Part shown: positions 21,437-30,983 of the stretch, in pieces
How the letters are laid out: the number at the start of each line of letters is the position of its first letter
Position numbering within the stretch: position 1 is the stretch's first letter
Origin: Gammaproteobacteria bacterium
Lineage (GTDB): Bacteria; Pseudomonadota; Gammaproteobacteria; Pseudomonadales; Azotimanducaceae
Assembly: GCA_027297435.1 (NCBI GenBank)
Contig: JAPUIA010000156.1
Span: 1-38,023 of the forward strand
Direction: 5' to 3'
DNA length: 38,023 nt
Made by a program: the position numbers and the translations under genes
Notes under the pieces: model-generated
What the model was told of the DNA's origin: nothing
Database searches by the model: none
What the model saw: only the letters and a program-made list of their open reading frames with translations

Positions 21437-22351
21437 CTAATCGGTTCCGGGCTCTCGTGCAATGTCGCGATGCGCCGGCGCGTCCGCATGCCGCGCGAGC
21501 ACCTGCAGAAACGCCTTGGCGGCGTTGGACAGGGTTCGGTTTGGGTGTGTCACCGTGCCGAGCACGCGATGCATCGGTGGCGCGCCGCAGTCGAGCCTCA
21601 CGACACCTTCCCCAATCAAACTCTTCGGCAAAACGCTCCAACCGAGACCCGCGCCGACGAGCATGCCGATGGTTTCCAAGTAGTTGGTCGACATGGTCGG
21701 GCGTAGTTCAAGCCCTCGGTCGCGGAACACATCCACGACGATGCGACCGGTATAGGTACCCATACCGGGCAGTACGGCGGGTTCGTCTACCAGCTGGGCG
21801 AGCGGGATGGATGTCGCTCGTGCCAGCGGGTGTTCCTTAGCGACCACGAAAAGCAAAGCATCGTACCAAATGGGCTGATACTCGAGTTCATCCGGCCCTT
21901 CGGGATTCAACGTCACCACCGCAAACTCGGCTGCCCCGGAACGAACCAGATCGTGGGCCGCTTCCGAATCTTCGAATTGAATCTCGAGTTGCACCGCCGC
22001 GTGTTCGACGTTGAAGGATTTGAGGACCGGCGCAAGACGGTGCAGCCCGACATGATGCGAGGTTGCCAAATTGAGCGTTCCGTCGACCTGCGTGTGTAGG
22101 TTTCTAAGCAGGCGTTGGGTGTCGTCGATCTCCGCGAGTAGCGACTCCGCCCGGGGCTCGAGCAGCGAACCGGCATCGGTGAGGTAAACGCGTTTGCCGA
22201 CCCGATCAAATAGCTTCAGTCCCAGATCTCGTTCCAGGTTCCCGATACGTTTGCTGATCGCCGGCTGGGTCAGGTGAAGGCTCTCGGCCGCGCCGGAAAA
22301 CGAGTTGGCGTGTGTTACCGCGAGAAATGCGCGTAAATCGTTCATTCGCAT
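21437..22351 (-). CDS. LysR-family transcriptional regulator
   Basis: This 304-aa regulator has the N-terminal winged helix-turn-helix (residues 5-64, LRAFLAVTHANSFSGAAESL then HLTQPAISKRIGNLE) and a C-terminal effector-binding domain beginning near LNLATSHHVGLHRLAP. GAGGAA lies 8 nt before the ATG at 22351. It is divergent from leuC across 129 bp containing a T-N11-A palindrome. The position, also seen in Pseudomonas as I recall, suggests control of leucine biosynthesis and autoregulation. The ligand is unknown; a leucine-pathway intermediate is plausible but unproven. Confidence 0.92.
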   Translation of the reverse strand: MRMNDLRAFLAVTHANSFSGAAESLHLTQPAISKRIGNLERDLGLKLFDRVGKRVYLTDAGSLLEPRAESLLAEIDDTQRLLRNLHTQVDGTLNLATSHHVGLHRLAPVLKSFNVEHAAVQLEIQFEDSEAAHDLVRSGAAEFAVVTLNPEGPDELEYQPIWYDALLFVVAKEHPLARATSIPLAQLVDEPAVLPGMGTYTGRIVVDVFRDRGLELRPTMSTNYLETIGMLVGAGLGWSVLPKSLIGEGVVRLDCGAPPMHRVLGTVTHPNRTLSNAAKAFLQVLARHADAPAHRDIAREPGTD

Positions 22352-22385
22352 GATCAGGCTTCCTCGACAGGCATTGATAAGTATA

Positions 22386-22404
22386 TTTTATCTATAAGAT
22401 AAAA
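22386..22404. promoter_or_regulatory. LysR-type operator between the regulator and leuC
   Basis: TTTTATC-TATAA-GATAAAA is a perfect palindrome with 7-bp arms. It contains the LysR T-N11-A core (22389-22401). It lies just upstream of the leuC -35 box and about 35 bp before the LysR start, the expected place for an activator that also represses itself. Confidence 0.6.
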
Positions 22405-22413
22405 ATAATGAAT

Positions 22414-22442
22414 TTGTTTTATTCTTGGTGGATCCCTAGACT
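22414..22442 (+). promoter_or_regulatory. candidate promoter of leuCDB-asd
   Basis: TTGTTT (22414-22419), a 17-bp spacer and TAGACT (22437-22442) lie 9 bp right of the LysR palindrome. The predicted start site near 22450 favours the TTG start of leuC over the ATG at 22460. Confidence 0.5.
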
Positions 22443-22480
22443 GCGTCTCCTTTTAGCAGATGCTAGATTGGGAGCCCGGA

Positions 22481-23890
22481 TTGGCGACGCTATACGATAA
22501 AATCTGGGACGATCATCTCGTCGGGCGGCGCTCGGACGGCGTTTGTCTGCTGTACATCGACGCACACCTCTTGCATGAAGTGACATCACCGCAGGCATTT
22601 GAGGGTTTGCGATTGGCCGGGCGGAGCGTTTGGCGGGTGGCAGCCAACCTGGCTACGCCGGATCACAATGTCCCCACCGAAAATCGTGCCGCAGGCATCG
22701 GTGGTATCAGCGATCCGGTCGCGCGGGAGCAGGTCGTCACGCTGGATGCGAACTGCAAGCAGCACGGTATTACCCAGTTCGATATTCACGACATCCGTCA
22801 GGGCATCGTGCACGTTGTCGGTCCCGAACAGGGTGCTACGCTGCCGGGCATGACCGTTGTCTGCGGAGATTCCCATACCTCTACCCATGGTGCATTTGGC
22901 GCTCTGGCCCAAGGTATCGGCACAAGCGAGGTCGAACACGTGCTCGCAACGCAGTGTTTAGCCCAGAGCAAGGCCCGAAACATGGCGGTCCGGGTCGACG
23001 GGGCGTTACCGGATGGGGTCTATGCCAAAGATCTGGTTCTGGCGATGATTGGCATGACGGGGACCGCCGGCGCAACGGGCCACACCATCGAATACACAGG
23101 CGCTGCCATACGGGCATTGACCATGGAAGGGCGGATGACCGTTTGCAACATGTCGATCGAAGCCGGCGCGCGGGCCGGGCTGATCGCGGTGGACGACATC
23201 ACACTCGAGTTTGTGCACGGGCGCCCGTTCGCGCCGGTTGGCGCGGCATGGAATGCAGCGGAAACCTATTGGCGCACGTTGGAAAGCGATGCGGACGCAC
23301 AGTTCGACAAAGAGATCGTGCTACAGGCGGAGCGATTGGTGCCTCATGTAACCTGGGGAACGTCCCCGGAAATGGTGGTCGGCGTTGACGGTTGCGCGCC
23401 GGATCCGGCGGACGCGGCAAACGAGATACAGGCGGACAGCGTCGCCCGGGCTCTGCATTACATGGGCTTGTCGGCCAACCAACCGGTAACCGACATTGTG
23501 CTGGACCGCATCTTCATCGGTTCTTGTACCAATGCGCGCATCGAAGATCTGCGCGTCGCCGCGAGTATCGTCGCGGGTAAGCGTGTGGCTAAAAGCGTGA
23601 AACAGGCGTTGGTGGTGCCGGGCTCGGGCCTGGTCAAAGCGCAAGCCGAACGCGAAGGCCTGGCCGACATTTTTTTACAAGCCGGTTTTGAATGGCGCGA
23701 TCCGGGTTGTTCCATGTGTCTTGCCATGAACCCGGACAAATTACTGCCCGGAGAGCATTGTGCCTCCACCTCTAATCGTAATTTCGAAGGTCGCCAAGGT
23801 CATGGAGGCCGTACCCATCTCGTCAGTCCGGCGATGGCGGCTGCCGCCTCGATTGCGGGTCACTTCGTCGATGTTAGAGAATGGATATGA
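22481..23890 (+). CDS. leuC: 3-isopropylmalate dehydratase large subunit
   Basis: LeuC, with LeuD, isomerises 2-isopropylmalate to 3-isopropylmalate in leucine synthesis and binds a [4Fe-4S] cluster. The three cluster cysteines are in [14 protein letters not shown] and [33 protein letters not shown] and the tail [20 protein letters not shown] are also typical. The frame opens at ATG 22460 ([14 protein letters not shown]). I prefer TTG 22481, giving [14 protein letters not shown] like other LeuC proteins, because GGGAG lies 6 nt before it and none precedes the ATG. That gives 469 aa. It overlaps leuD by 10 bp. Confidence 0.94.
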   Translation: MATLYDKIWDDHLVGRRSDGVCLLYIDAHLLHEVTSPQAFEGLRLAGRSVWRVAANLATPDHNVPTENRAAGIGGISDPVAREQVVTLDANCKQHGITQFDIHDIRQGIVHVVGPEQGATLPGMTVVCGDSHTSTHGAFGALAQGIGTSEVEHVLATQCLAQSKARNMAVRVDGALPDGVYAKDLVLAMIGMTGTAGATGHTIEYTGAAIRALTMEGRMTVCNMSIEAGARAGLIAVDDITLEFVHGRPFAPVGAAWNAAETYWRTLESDADAQFDKEIVLQAERLVPHVTWGTSPEMVVGVDGCAPDPADAANEIQADSVARALHYMGLSANQPVTDIVLDRIFIGSCTNARIEDLRVAASIVAGKRVAKSVKQALVVPGSGLVKAQAEREGLADIFLQAGFEWRDPGCSMCLAMNPDKLLPGEHCASTSNRNFEGRQGHGGRTHLVSPAMAAAASIAGHFVDVREWI

Positions 23891-24528
23891 AGGCGTTCGG
23901 CGTCGAATCGGGGGTTGTCGTGCCTTTAGATAGAGCCAACGTCGATACCGATCAGATCATTCCGAAACAGTTCCTGAAGTCGATTCGGCGCACCGGATTC
24001 GGCGACAACCTGTTCGATAGTTGGCGGTTTCTCGATGAGGGCGATATTGGGGTCACGCCGAACGAGCGCCAGATCAACCATGATTTCGTGCTCAACCTCC
24101 CGCGCTATCAGGACGGGGGCGTTTTGCTTGCACGGGACAATTTCGGCTGTGGATCGAGTCGCGAACACGCAGTTTGGGCGTTGATGGAATATGGCTTCAA
24201 AGCGGTCATCGCGCCGAGTTTTGCCGACATATTTTATAATAATTGTTTTAAGAATGGCTTGTTACCAATTGTTTTAAAAGAAGAAAAAATTGATGAACTG
24301 TTCCAGCTCGTAGCGCGAGAGCCGGGCTTTACGCTAACCATTCGCCTTCCAGATCAACGTATCGAACTAACGGACGGCACCCACGTCGATTTCGAGATAG
24401 ACGCGATGCGCAAACGCAAGTTGCTTGAAGGTCTTGACGATATCGACCTCACGTGGGCCCATACCGACGCTATTCGACGCTTCGAGGTGGGTTATCGGAC
24501 CCGTCGCAGTTGGTTATTTAAAGATTAG
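23881..24528 (+). CDS. leuD: 3-isopropylmalate dehydratase small subunit
   Basis: LeuD is the swivel-domain partner of LeuC. The 215-aa protein has [19 protein letters not shown], the substrate-loop region [19 protein letters not shown], and [19 protein letters not shown]. The start overlaps the leuC stop; ATG 23887 (MKAFGVESG) is an alternative two codons in. A stretch at 24231-24300 is strikingly AT-rich (15 G/C in 70 bases by my count) with A/T-ending codons, unlike the rest of the gene, although the protein stays conserved there. Confidence 0.95.
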   Translation: MDMKAFGVESGVVVPLDRANVDTDQIIPKQFLKSIRRTGFGDNLFDSWRFLDEGDIGVTPNERQINHDFVLNLPRYQDGGVLLARDNFGCGSSREHAVWALMEYGFKAVIAPSFADIFYNNCFKNGLLPIVLKEEKIDELFQLVAREPGFTLTIRLPDQRIELTDGTHVDFEIDAMRKRKLLEGLDDIDLTWAHTDAIRRFEVGYRTRRSWLFKD

Positions 24529-24541
24529 ATAAGTTTCATAA

Positions 24542-25672
24542 ATGACTGATATAAAAGATATTTTAGTATTGAGCGGTGATGGCATCGGGCCCGAGGTGGT
24601 ACCGGTGGCATGTGCGGTGATGCAGCAAGCGGTTGCCGCGCACAGTGTCGAGATCAATTTCTCACAAGCCTTGGTGGGCGGAATCGCCATTGAGGCCACC
24701 GGAGGACCGCTACCCGAGGCAACCTTGGCGAAAGCCCACGCCGCCGACGCCGTGTTGCTCGGCGCCGTCGGTGGTCCTCAATGGGAAGACCGACCCATGG
24801 ACCAAAGACCGGAGAAAGGTCTGTTGGGTCTGCGTGCCGGGCTCGAGTTGTTCGCCAACCTGCGCCCGGCGCTGCTGTTTGCCCCGCTTGTGGAAGCTTC
24901 GTCGCTGAAGACCGAACTGGTCGAGGATTTGGACATCCTGATCGTGCGGGAACTCACTGGCGGAATTTACTTTGGCGAGCCCCGCGGGGTCACCATCGAG
25001 GACAACGAACGCGTCGGGGTGAACAGCTATGTCTATCGGGAGCACGAGATTGAGCGCATCGCGCGCGTCGCCTTCGACCTGGCGTCGAAGCGCAACGGCC
25101 GTTTGTGCTCTGTCGACAAGGCCAATGTGCTGGAGGTCACACAATTGTGGCGCGATGTCGTCATCGAGGTTGCGGCGGATTATCCCGGTGTAGAGCTATC
25201 TCACATGTACGTGGACACCGCCGGTATGCAACTGGTTCGAGCGCCAAAACAGTTCGACGTCGTCGTAACCGGCAACCTGTTCGGTGACATTCTCTCTGAT
25301 GTGGCCGCCATGTTGACCGGCTCGCTCGGCATGTTGCCGTCGGCGTCGTTGGCCGCCTCCGGTAAAGGCTTGTACGAACCCGTGCATGGCTCGGCCCCGG
25401 ATATCGCCGGACAAGACAAGGCCAACCCGCTTGCGACCATTTTGTCCACGGCGATGATGTGCCGTTACAGCCTGGCCTTGCCGGATGCAGCGGATGCCAT
25501 CGAGGCTGCCGTCAATCGCGTTCTCGAAAAGGGTTTGCGCACGGCGGACATATACCAAGACGGTCATGCAGACGGGCTACGGCTAGTCGGCACTCGCGCC
25601 ATGGGCGACGCGGTCTTGAACGCCTTGGAGGAGGGCCAAGGCCACCCGGAGCAAGGCCAGGAGGCGTCATGA
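24542..25672 (+). CDS. leuB: 3-isopropylmalate dehydrogenase
   Basis: LeuB oxidatively decarboxylates 3-isopropylmalate to 2-oxoisocaproate with NAD+. The 376-aa product shows [32 protein letters not shown], the substrate-binding [13 protein letters not shown], and [16 protein letters not shown]. Metal-site aspartates are in [20 protein letters not shown], and [20 protein letters not shown] contacts NAD. It begins 13 bp after leuD in a short AT-rich stretch without a strong ribosome site. It overlaps asd by 4 bp (ATGA). The C-terminal tail ([14 protein letters not shown]) is polar and not conserved. Confidence 0.96.
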   Translation: MTDIKDILVLSGDGIGPEVVPVACAVMQQAVAAHSVEINFSQALVGGIAIEATGGPLPEATLAKAHAADAVLLGAVGGPQWEDRPMDQRPEKGLLGLRAGLELFANLRPALLFAPLVEASSLKTELVEDLDILIVRELTGGIYFGEPRGVTIEDNERVGVNSYVYREHEIERIARVAFDLASKRNGRLCSVDKANVLEVTQLWRDVVIEVAADYPGVELSHMYVDTAGMQLVRAPKQFDVVVTGNLFGDILSDVAAMLTGSLGMLPSASLAASGKGLYEPVHGSAPDIAGQDKANPLATILSTAMMCRYSLALPDAADAIEAAVNRVLEKGLRTADIYQDGHADGLRLVGTRAMGDAVLNALEEGQGHPEQGQEAS

Positions 25673-26691
25673 AGGCTAAGGTAAACGTCGCGATCGTAGG
25701 CGCCACGGGCGCGGTCGGTGGGGTGCTGATCGAACTTCTCGGAAAGCGTGACTTTCCCGTCGATCAGGTGTTCTTGTTGGCTAGCGAGCGATCCGCGGGC
25801 AAACGCCTGCAGTTTCGCGGTAAATCCGTGCGCGTTGAGCTACTCGAGGAGTTCGACTTCGCACAAGTGCAGATCGGGCTTTTCTCGGCAGGCGGTGACA
25901 TATCGGCAGAGTATGCACCGAAGGCGGCTGCCGCGGGTTGTGTGGTGATCGACAACACCTCGCAATTTCGCTATGACGAAGACGTTCCACTCATCGTGCC
26001 CGAAGTGAATGGGCATCGCATAGTGGAACACAAGCAACGCAACATCATTGCCAATCCAAACTGCTCGACCATTCAGATGGTGGTGGCGCTGAAGCCTATC
26101 TACGATGCCGTAGGCATCGAGCGTGTGAACGTCGCAACCTATCAGGCGGTTTCGGGCGCAGGCGCGCGCGCCATACGAGAGTTGGCGGGTCAGACCGCCG
26201 ACTTATTGAATGCGAAACCCGTCAAAGTGGATGTACTGCCGACGCAGATTGCCTTCAATGCCATTCCGCACATCGATCAGTTTCAGGAAAACGGCTACAC
26301 CAAAGAGGAGATGAAGCTGGTGTGGGAGACACGCAAGATTTTTGAAGACGATTCCATTCAAGTGAACCCGACCTGCGTGCGCGTGCCCGTGTTTTTCGGT
26401 CATTCGGAGGCGCTTCACATTGAAACCGGGGCGCCGATCACGGTTTCAGAGGTACGCAAGCTAATGCGCAAAGCGCCCGGCGTGGTGCTTATGGATGCGG
26501 CGCAAGACAACGGCTATCCAACCGCGGTGGGGGATGCCGCGGGTAACGATGCGGTATACGTCGGACGTATTCGGCAAGACATTTCACATCCCAGAGGCAT
26601 CAACCTATGGGTCGTTTCAGACAACGTGCGTAAGGGCGCGGCCCTCAACAGCGTGCAAATTGCCGAAGATCTGCTGCAGTCCGGTGGGTAA
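25669..26691 (+). CDS. asd: aspartate-semialdehyde dehydrogenase
   Basis: Asd reduces aspartyl phosphate to aspartate semialdehyde, feeding lysine, diaminopimelate, threonine and methionine synthesis. The 340-aa protein has the NADP motif [18 protein letters not shown] (7-24), the catalytic Cys132 in [13 protein letters not shown], and the active-site histidine in [16 protein letters not shown]. Both key residues are present, so it is a true enzyme rather than an inactive Usg-like paralogue. AGGAGG lies 4 nt before the ATG at 25669, and the start overlaps the leuB stop. The frame extends upstream only as leuB out of frame. Confidence 0.93.
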   Translation: MKAKVNVAIVGATGAVGGVLIELLGKRDFPVDQVFLLASERSAGKRLQFRGKSVRVELLEEFDFAQVQIGLFSAGGDISAEYAPKAAAAGCVVIDNTSQFRYDEDVPLIVPEVNGHRIVEHKQRNIIANPNCSTIQMVVALKPIYDAVGIERVNVATYQAVSGAGARAIRELAGQTADLLNAKPVKVDVLPTQIAFNAIPHIDQFQENGYTKEEMKLVWETRKIFEDDSIQVNPTCVRVPVFFGHSEALHIETGAPITVSEVRKLMRKAPGVVLMDAAQDNGYPTAVGDAAGNDAVYVGRIRQDISHPRGINLWVVSDNVRKGAALNSVQIAEDLLQSGG

Positions 26692-26901
26692 GTAACCCTT
26701 TCCGTCGGCGAATTACCTGCCATAATTGGTACTTACTGCAAATTTTGGGCGTCTCTTCTAGGTTATCTTCACTAATCAGACGTCTTGCTGACATGGATTT
26801 GAGTCATCGTGCATAGGACGGCGATAACGTGCTCACCAACGGGCGATGTGGTCGAAGGCCATCCGCTCGGAACGACAATCTCATCAACGAGGGGCTTGCC
26901 T

Positions 26902-29487
26902 ATGGTCAGGAATTTACTGTGTTTTAGTAGATCTTGGGCACAAATTGCCTTGCTCGTCGGCTTCGGCATATCGAGCAGCCACGGTTGGGCGCTTGGTTTA
27001 GGAGAGATCGAACTCAGCTCGGCGTTGAATGAGAAATTGAACGCTCGAGTCGAGTTGATAGAGGCGGTCGGCATGTTGCCGACGGAAATCCTTGTGACCC
27101 TTGCATCACGTGAAGATTTCGAACGCGTAGGTGTGGAGCGGTTTTTCTATCTGACCTCGCTCCAATTCGAGGTTGTCCTGCAAGGCAACCGAGCCTGGAT
27201 CAATGTGACGAGCCGGAAGCCCATTGCAGAACCCTACCTCAACTTCTTGGTGCAAGTGCACTGGCCCAATGGGCGGCTGCTCAAGGAGTACACGCTGTTA
27301 TTGGATCCACCCACCTATGGCCAGGCCGCGGCGCCCAGTGTGTCCGCACCGCAGCAGGAAGCTGCGGTGGGCCAGACAACCGGTAGGATTGAGCGCCCTG
27401 CAGCGGCGCAAACGGCACCAACCCCCCGCACGGCGGGCACGCAAGTCGACCTGGCACCCCGAACCACAGAGCGAGCGTCCATGCCGGCAGGCGAAGGCGA
27501 GTTCCGCATGACGGATCGCAACGATACGCTCTGGAAAATCGCCTCGACGACGCGGCGCTCAGACCGCATCAACATGCAACAGCAAATGCTGGCCCTTCAG
27601 CGAATCAATCCCGAGGCGTTCATTCGCAACAACATCAACCTGCTGAAGGCGGGCTACATTTTGCGCATACCGACCGAGAGCGAGGCTCTTAGCCTGTCGC
27701 GCAGCGACGCGGCGCTCGAAGTCGCGGTGCAAAACGAGGCGTGGCGCAATCCGGAAAGGGTCGCGTCGTCTTCAGCGCTGCCGTCATCGGAAGCGTCACA
27801 ACTGCGCAGTCAGGTAGATGCTACCCGAGACGCAGAAAGCCCGGCAGCTTCTGCCGAACAAGGGGAAGGGCAGCTGCGTATCGTTGCAGGTGAGGGTGAC
27901 AGCGTGGTGGGTAGTGAAACCCCCCAAGTGGATAGCCAACAAGTCGCCGCAGCACTTGAAGAACGGGATCGTCTGACTCGAGAGGTCGATGAACTGACCT
28001 ATCAGCTCGATCGCCAACAGGCATTGTCGACCAATCAACTCGAGGTCAAAGACCGTCAGCTCGAGGTGCAAAATCAGCAGATAGCTGAACTGCAAGCGCA
28101 GCTTGCAAGCACACAACAAGCGGCAGAAGCCGCGGCTCAGCAGGCTCAAAACCAAAGCGCAGCAACTCCGGAAGCGGAACCGTGGTGGCAATCCACTCCG
28201 GTTCTCGGTGGCGCAGCGGCCGTTTTGGTTTTGGGTTTGGTCGGTGGTCTCGTGACCGCGAGACGTCGCAGGACCGAGGAAGTTTACGAAGAGGCCTACC
28301 ACGACGAGTCGGATGCGACTGACGTTGAGGCAGAGCTTGCCGTGTTGAACGTCGATGCCGATGACGCGGTCGATGAGGTGGATGCAACAGCAACCGACGA
28401 GGACACGTATGGTTTGCAGGTAGATGATCTCGAGGACGACGAGGCAGAAGACGTCGTGTCCGAGGATGTGTTGGCCGACGAGGGCGAAGAAGTTCTTACC
28501 GGGTCACAGACGGGGGATGTCATTGGCGAAGCCGACATCTACATTGCCTATGGGCGCTACCCCCAAGCCATCAGCCTGCTGCTCGGCGTGCTGGACGAGG
28601 ATTCCGGCCGCAATGATGTTCGGCTCAAGCTGTTGGAGTGCTACGTCGAAACGACGGACAGAGCTGGCTTCGATACTCAGATGACGGGGTTCGTCGAGTC
28701 CTGTGAGGACGAAGAAGCGTTGCTGACGGCACGTGAACTCGAGAGCCGACTGAGTGAATCTGAAATCGTCTCCGGTTCGGATACCGAATCGACAGCGCCT
28801 GCAACCGTGGACGAAAGCCTGGATGACTTGAGTTCGGTCGAGGAATTCGATCTCAAGCTCGATGAGTTGGAACCTGCTGAAGAATCAGAACCAGAATCAG
28901 AATCAGAACCAGAACCAGAACCAGAACCAGAATCAGAATCAGAATCAGAAACGGAACCGAGTACTTTCACCACCAGCGGTTCCACCAGCACGAGCGGGCT
29001 CGAGTTCGAGCTAGAGCTTGACGAGCAACCGCTGGAGTCCGACGAAGCGGTCGAATCCGAAGAAGGTATGGGTGATGATCTAGGCGGCGACCTCGGCATG
29101 GATTTCGATCCGGATGCCGCACCCGCGGACGTCACCGAGGCTACAGCTGAGGTAGAGGCTGCTGCCGATGCGGAAACGGATGGTTTGACCCTAGAGGCGA
29201 CGACGAGCACCGATAGCGACTCTGCGGAGGAGGCGGAAACGCCCGAAATCGACGATGGCTTCTCACTCGACGATCTTGACGTAGACGAGGATGCAGACTC
29301 CGGCGCAGATGAGAGCGACTTCGATTTCGAAGAAGAAGGCGACAGCGCCAGCACCAAGCTCGATCTTGCCAGGGCCTATATCGATATGGGCGATGAAGCT
29401 GGTGCACGCGACATCCTGAGTGAGGTGCTTAGCGAAGGCAACGATACCCAGCAACAACAAGCGCAAGAATTGCTCGACCAGATCTAG
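26902..29487 (+). CDS. fimV: FimV/HubP-family polar inner-membrane protein
   Basis: FimV-type proteins bind peptidoglycan and organise the cell pole, supporting type IV pili and twitching. The 861-aa protein has a signal peptide (MVRNLLCFSRSWAQIALLVG, cleavage near residue 30) and the FimV N-terminal domain GLGEIELSSALNEKLNARVE. A LysM-like domain (about 199-260) and a coiled coil (about 350-420, EERDRLTREVDELTYQLDRQ) follow. One membrane helix lies at about 433-452, then TARRRR and a long acidic cytoplasmic region with a TPR-like segment. The C-terminal FimV motif is KLDLARAYIDMGDEAGARDI. I chose ATG 26902 for GAGGGG 7 nt upstream and the signal peptide; GTG 26809 also opens the frame. Confidence 0.9.
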   Translation: MVRNLLCFSRSWAQIALLVGFGISSSHGWALGLGEIELSSALNEKLNARVELIEAVGMLPTEILVTLASREDFERVGVERFFYLTSLQFEVVLQGNRAWINVTSRKPIAEPYLNFLVQVHWPNGRLLKEYTLLLDPPTYGQAAAPSVSAPQQEAAVGQTTGRIERPAAAQTAPTPRTAGTQVDLAPRTTERASMPAGEGEFRMTDRNDTLWKIASTTRRSDRINMQQQMLALQRINPEAFIRNNINLLKAGYILRIPTESEALSLSRSDAALEVAVQNEAWRNPERVASSSALPSSEASQLRSQVDATRDAESPAASAEQGEGQLRIVAGEGDSVVGSETPQVDSQQVAAALEERDRLTREVDELTYQLDRQQALSTNQLEVKDRQLEVQNQQIAELQAQLASTQQAAEAAAQQAQNQSAATPEAEPWWQSTPVLGGAAAVLVLGLVGGLVTARRRRTEEVYEEAYHDESDATDVEAELAVLNVDADDAVDEVDATATDEDTYGLQVDDLEDDEAEDVVSEDVLADEGEEVLTGSQTGDVIGEADIYIAYGRYPQAISLLLGVLDEDSGRNDVRLKLLECYVETTDRAGFDTQMTGFVESCEDEEALLTARELESRLSESEIVSGSDTESTAPATVDESLDDLSSVEEFDLKLDELEPAEESEPESESEPEPEPEPESESESETEPSTFTTSGSTSTSGLEFELELDEQPLESDEAVESEEGMGDDLGGDLGMDFDPDAAPADVTEATAEVEAAADAETDGLTLEATTSTDSDSAEEAETPEIDDGFSLDDLDVDEDADSGADESDFDFEEEGDSASTKLDLARAYIDMGDEAGARDILSEVLSEGNDTQQQQAQELLDQI
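28882..28947 (+). repeat. hexanucleotide microsatellite (GAAYCA)11 inside fimV
   Basis: Eleven consecutive units of GAATCA or GAACCA encode an alternating Glu-Ser/Glu-Pro tract (about residues 661-682 of FimV). The unit is a multiple of three, so changes in copy number alter linker length but not frame. Confidence 0.9.
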
Positions 29488-29492
29488 TTTCC

Positions 29493-30290
29493 GTGAACAT
29501 AGCGCTTGGCGTTGAGTACGACGGCGCCGCCTATTCCGGTTGGCAACGTCAAAAACACGCGCCTTCGGTGCAAGCGGACCTCGAAAACGCCATCAGCCAG
29601 GTTGCGAATCATCCGGTGCGGGTTGTCGCGGCCGGGCGTACCGATACAGGCGTTCACGCCACCCAGCAAGTCGTAAGTTTCGCCTGTCGTGTAGAACGAC
29701 CGCTGAAGGCGTGGCGCGATGGGGTGAACTCGTTGACGTCGAAAGGCGTCAAGGTGCGCTGGGCGGCGGCGGTTCTGGACAACTTTCATGCTCGATACTC
29801 GGCCACCTCTAGACGCTACTTGTATCTGTTTCGGATCTCGGGCGCGCCGGCGCCTTTGAGCGATTCGCTCACGTGGCGGGTCGATGGTCTGGATGTGGAT
29901 GCCATGCACCGTAGCGGCCAAGGCCTAATAGGCGAGCACGATTTCACGACGTTTCGAGCCGCAGGCTGTCAATCGGCATCGGCATTTCGTTGTATCCATC
30001 GTCTTAGCGTGCAGAGGTTCGGCGAGATCGCGATATTGGACGTACAAGCGAACGCTTTTCTTCTGCATATGGTGCGTAACATCGCCGGGGCATTGGTCGA
30101 GGTTGGCCGTGCGAAACGAGATCCCGCGTCGATCACCGAGTGCTTGCTTTTGAAAGACCGGTCCAGCATTGGTAAAACCGCACCGCCCCAGGGCTTGTAC
30201 CTCGTCGATGTAACCTATCCAGGTCAATCGTTTCCATCGGGTACGCTACCTCCACCAATCCAAGGCCTCGGAAGCTTGGATCGATTGTAG
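29493..30290 (+). CDS. truA: tRNA pseudouridine(38-40) synthase
   Basis: TruA isomerises uridines 38-40 in the tRNA anticodon arm. The 265-aa product has GVEYDGAAYSGWQRQ and the catalytic Asp51 in AAGRTDTGVHATQQVVSF. It also has ARYSATSRRYLYLFR, GEHDFTTFRAAGCQS and FLLHMVRNIAGALVEVG. The start is GTG, 5 bp after the fimV stop, as in other gammaproteobacteria. Near the 3' end an ATCCAAG/CTTGGAT hairpin (30258-30281) overlaps a promoter-like -35 for trpF. Confidence 0.95.
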   Translation: MNIALGVEYDGAAYSGWQRQKHAPSVQADLENAISQVANHPVRVVAAGRTDTGVHATQQVVSFACRVERPLKAWRDGVNSLTSKGVKVRWAAAVLDNFHARYSATSRRYLYLFRISGAPAPLSDSLTWRVDGLDVDAMHRSGQGLIGEHDFTTFRAAGCQSASAFRCIHRLSVQRFGEIAILDVQANAFLLHMVRNIAGALVEVGRAKRDPASITECLLLKDRSSIGKTAPPQGLYLVDVTYPGQSFPSGTLPPPIQGLGSLDRL

Positions 30291-30305
30291 AGACTCCGCT
30301 AGACT
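30276..30305 (+). promoter_or_regulatory. candidate trpFBA promoter
   Basis: TTGGAT (30276-30281), an 18-bp spacer and TAGACT (30300-30305) straddle the end of truA. The -35 half lies in the 3' arm of the ATCCAAG/CTTGGAT inverted repeat. The start site would be about 45 bp before trpF. Confidence 0.4.
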
Positions 30306-30356
30306 ACGCCGCCCCTATGTGGATCAGGCTTGATAGCCGTAGGCGACCCACCCGAC

Positions 30357-30983
30357 ATGGTCAAAATCAAAGTGTGCGGAATTACCCGCGAGGAGGATGC
30401 GGAACTTCTCGTCGGGTTGGGCGTCGATGCGATGGGGTTGATGTTCTATGAAAATAGTCCCCGGTGGATTTCGCTCGAGCAGGCTAGGACACTCTCCGCG
30501 TACGTCGTGGGTCGGGTGCTCCGCGTGGGGGTATTTGTCAACGAATCTCGAGCGCGTGTTCGAGAGCTTATCGATGGTGTTGGATTGGACGTATTACAAT
30601 TCCACGGCGAGGAAGACGACGCGGACTGTGCATCGTTTGGTTTGCCGTATCTCAAGACCGTAAGAGTGCGCGGGCCCGTTGACGGTGTCGAATTGCAAGC
30701 GAGGTTTCCCAACGCCTGCGCTCTGCTGCTCGATACCTATGTCGAGGATCTGCCAGGCGGGACTGGCAAGGCGTTCGACTGGTCCTATTGGCCGCAACCT
30801 TCGACCGGCAAATTCATGTTGGCCGGGGGACTGACCCCGGACAATGTTCGGGGCGCGATCGAGACGGTCGCGCCGTGGGGTGTGGATGTGAGCGGGGGCG
30901 TGGAAGGCACGACGCGGGGTCAGAAAGATGCCGAAAGGGTTGCGCGATTTGTCGAGGAGGTACGCCATGTCGAACCGCGGTAG
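30357..30983 (+). CDS. trpF: phosphoribosylanthranilate isomerase
   Basis: TrpF catalyses the Amadori rearrangement of phosphoribosylanthranilate in tryptophan synthesis. The 208-aa TIM-barrel protein starts [15 protein letters not shown] with catalytic Cys7. It has the acid Asp126 in [20 protein letters not shown] and the phosphate-binding [10 protein letters not shown] and [10 protein letters not shown]. The frame is open to a TTG at 30330, but ATG 30357 matches the family N-terminus. It overlaps trpB by 17 bp. Confidence 0.95.
   Translation: MVKIKVCGITREEDAELLVGLGVDAMGLMFYENSPRWISLEQARTLSAYVVGRVLRVGVFVNESRARVRELIDGVGLDVLQFHGEEDDADCASFGLPYLKTVRVRGPVDGVELQARFPNACALLLDTYVEDLPGGTGKAFDWSYWPQPSTGKFMLAGGLTPDNVRGAIETVAPWGVDVSGGVEGTTRGQKDAERVARFVEEVRHVEPR

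Noticed and set aside
28882-28947. CRISPR-like array
   Set aside because: The units are 6 bp, contiguous and in frame within fimV; there are no spacers.
28677-29357. 226-aa serine-rich ORF on the minus strand
   Set aside because: It is the complement of the acidic, low-complexity part of fimV; its composition follows from the Glu/Asp codons there.
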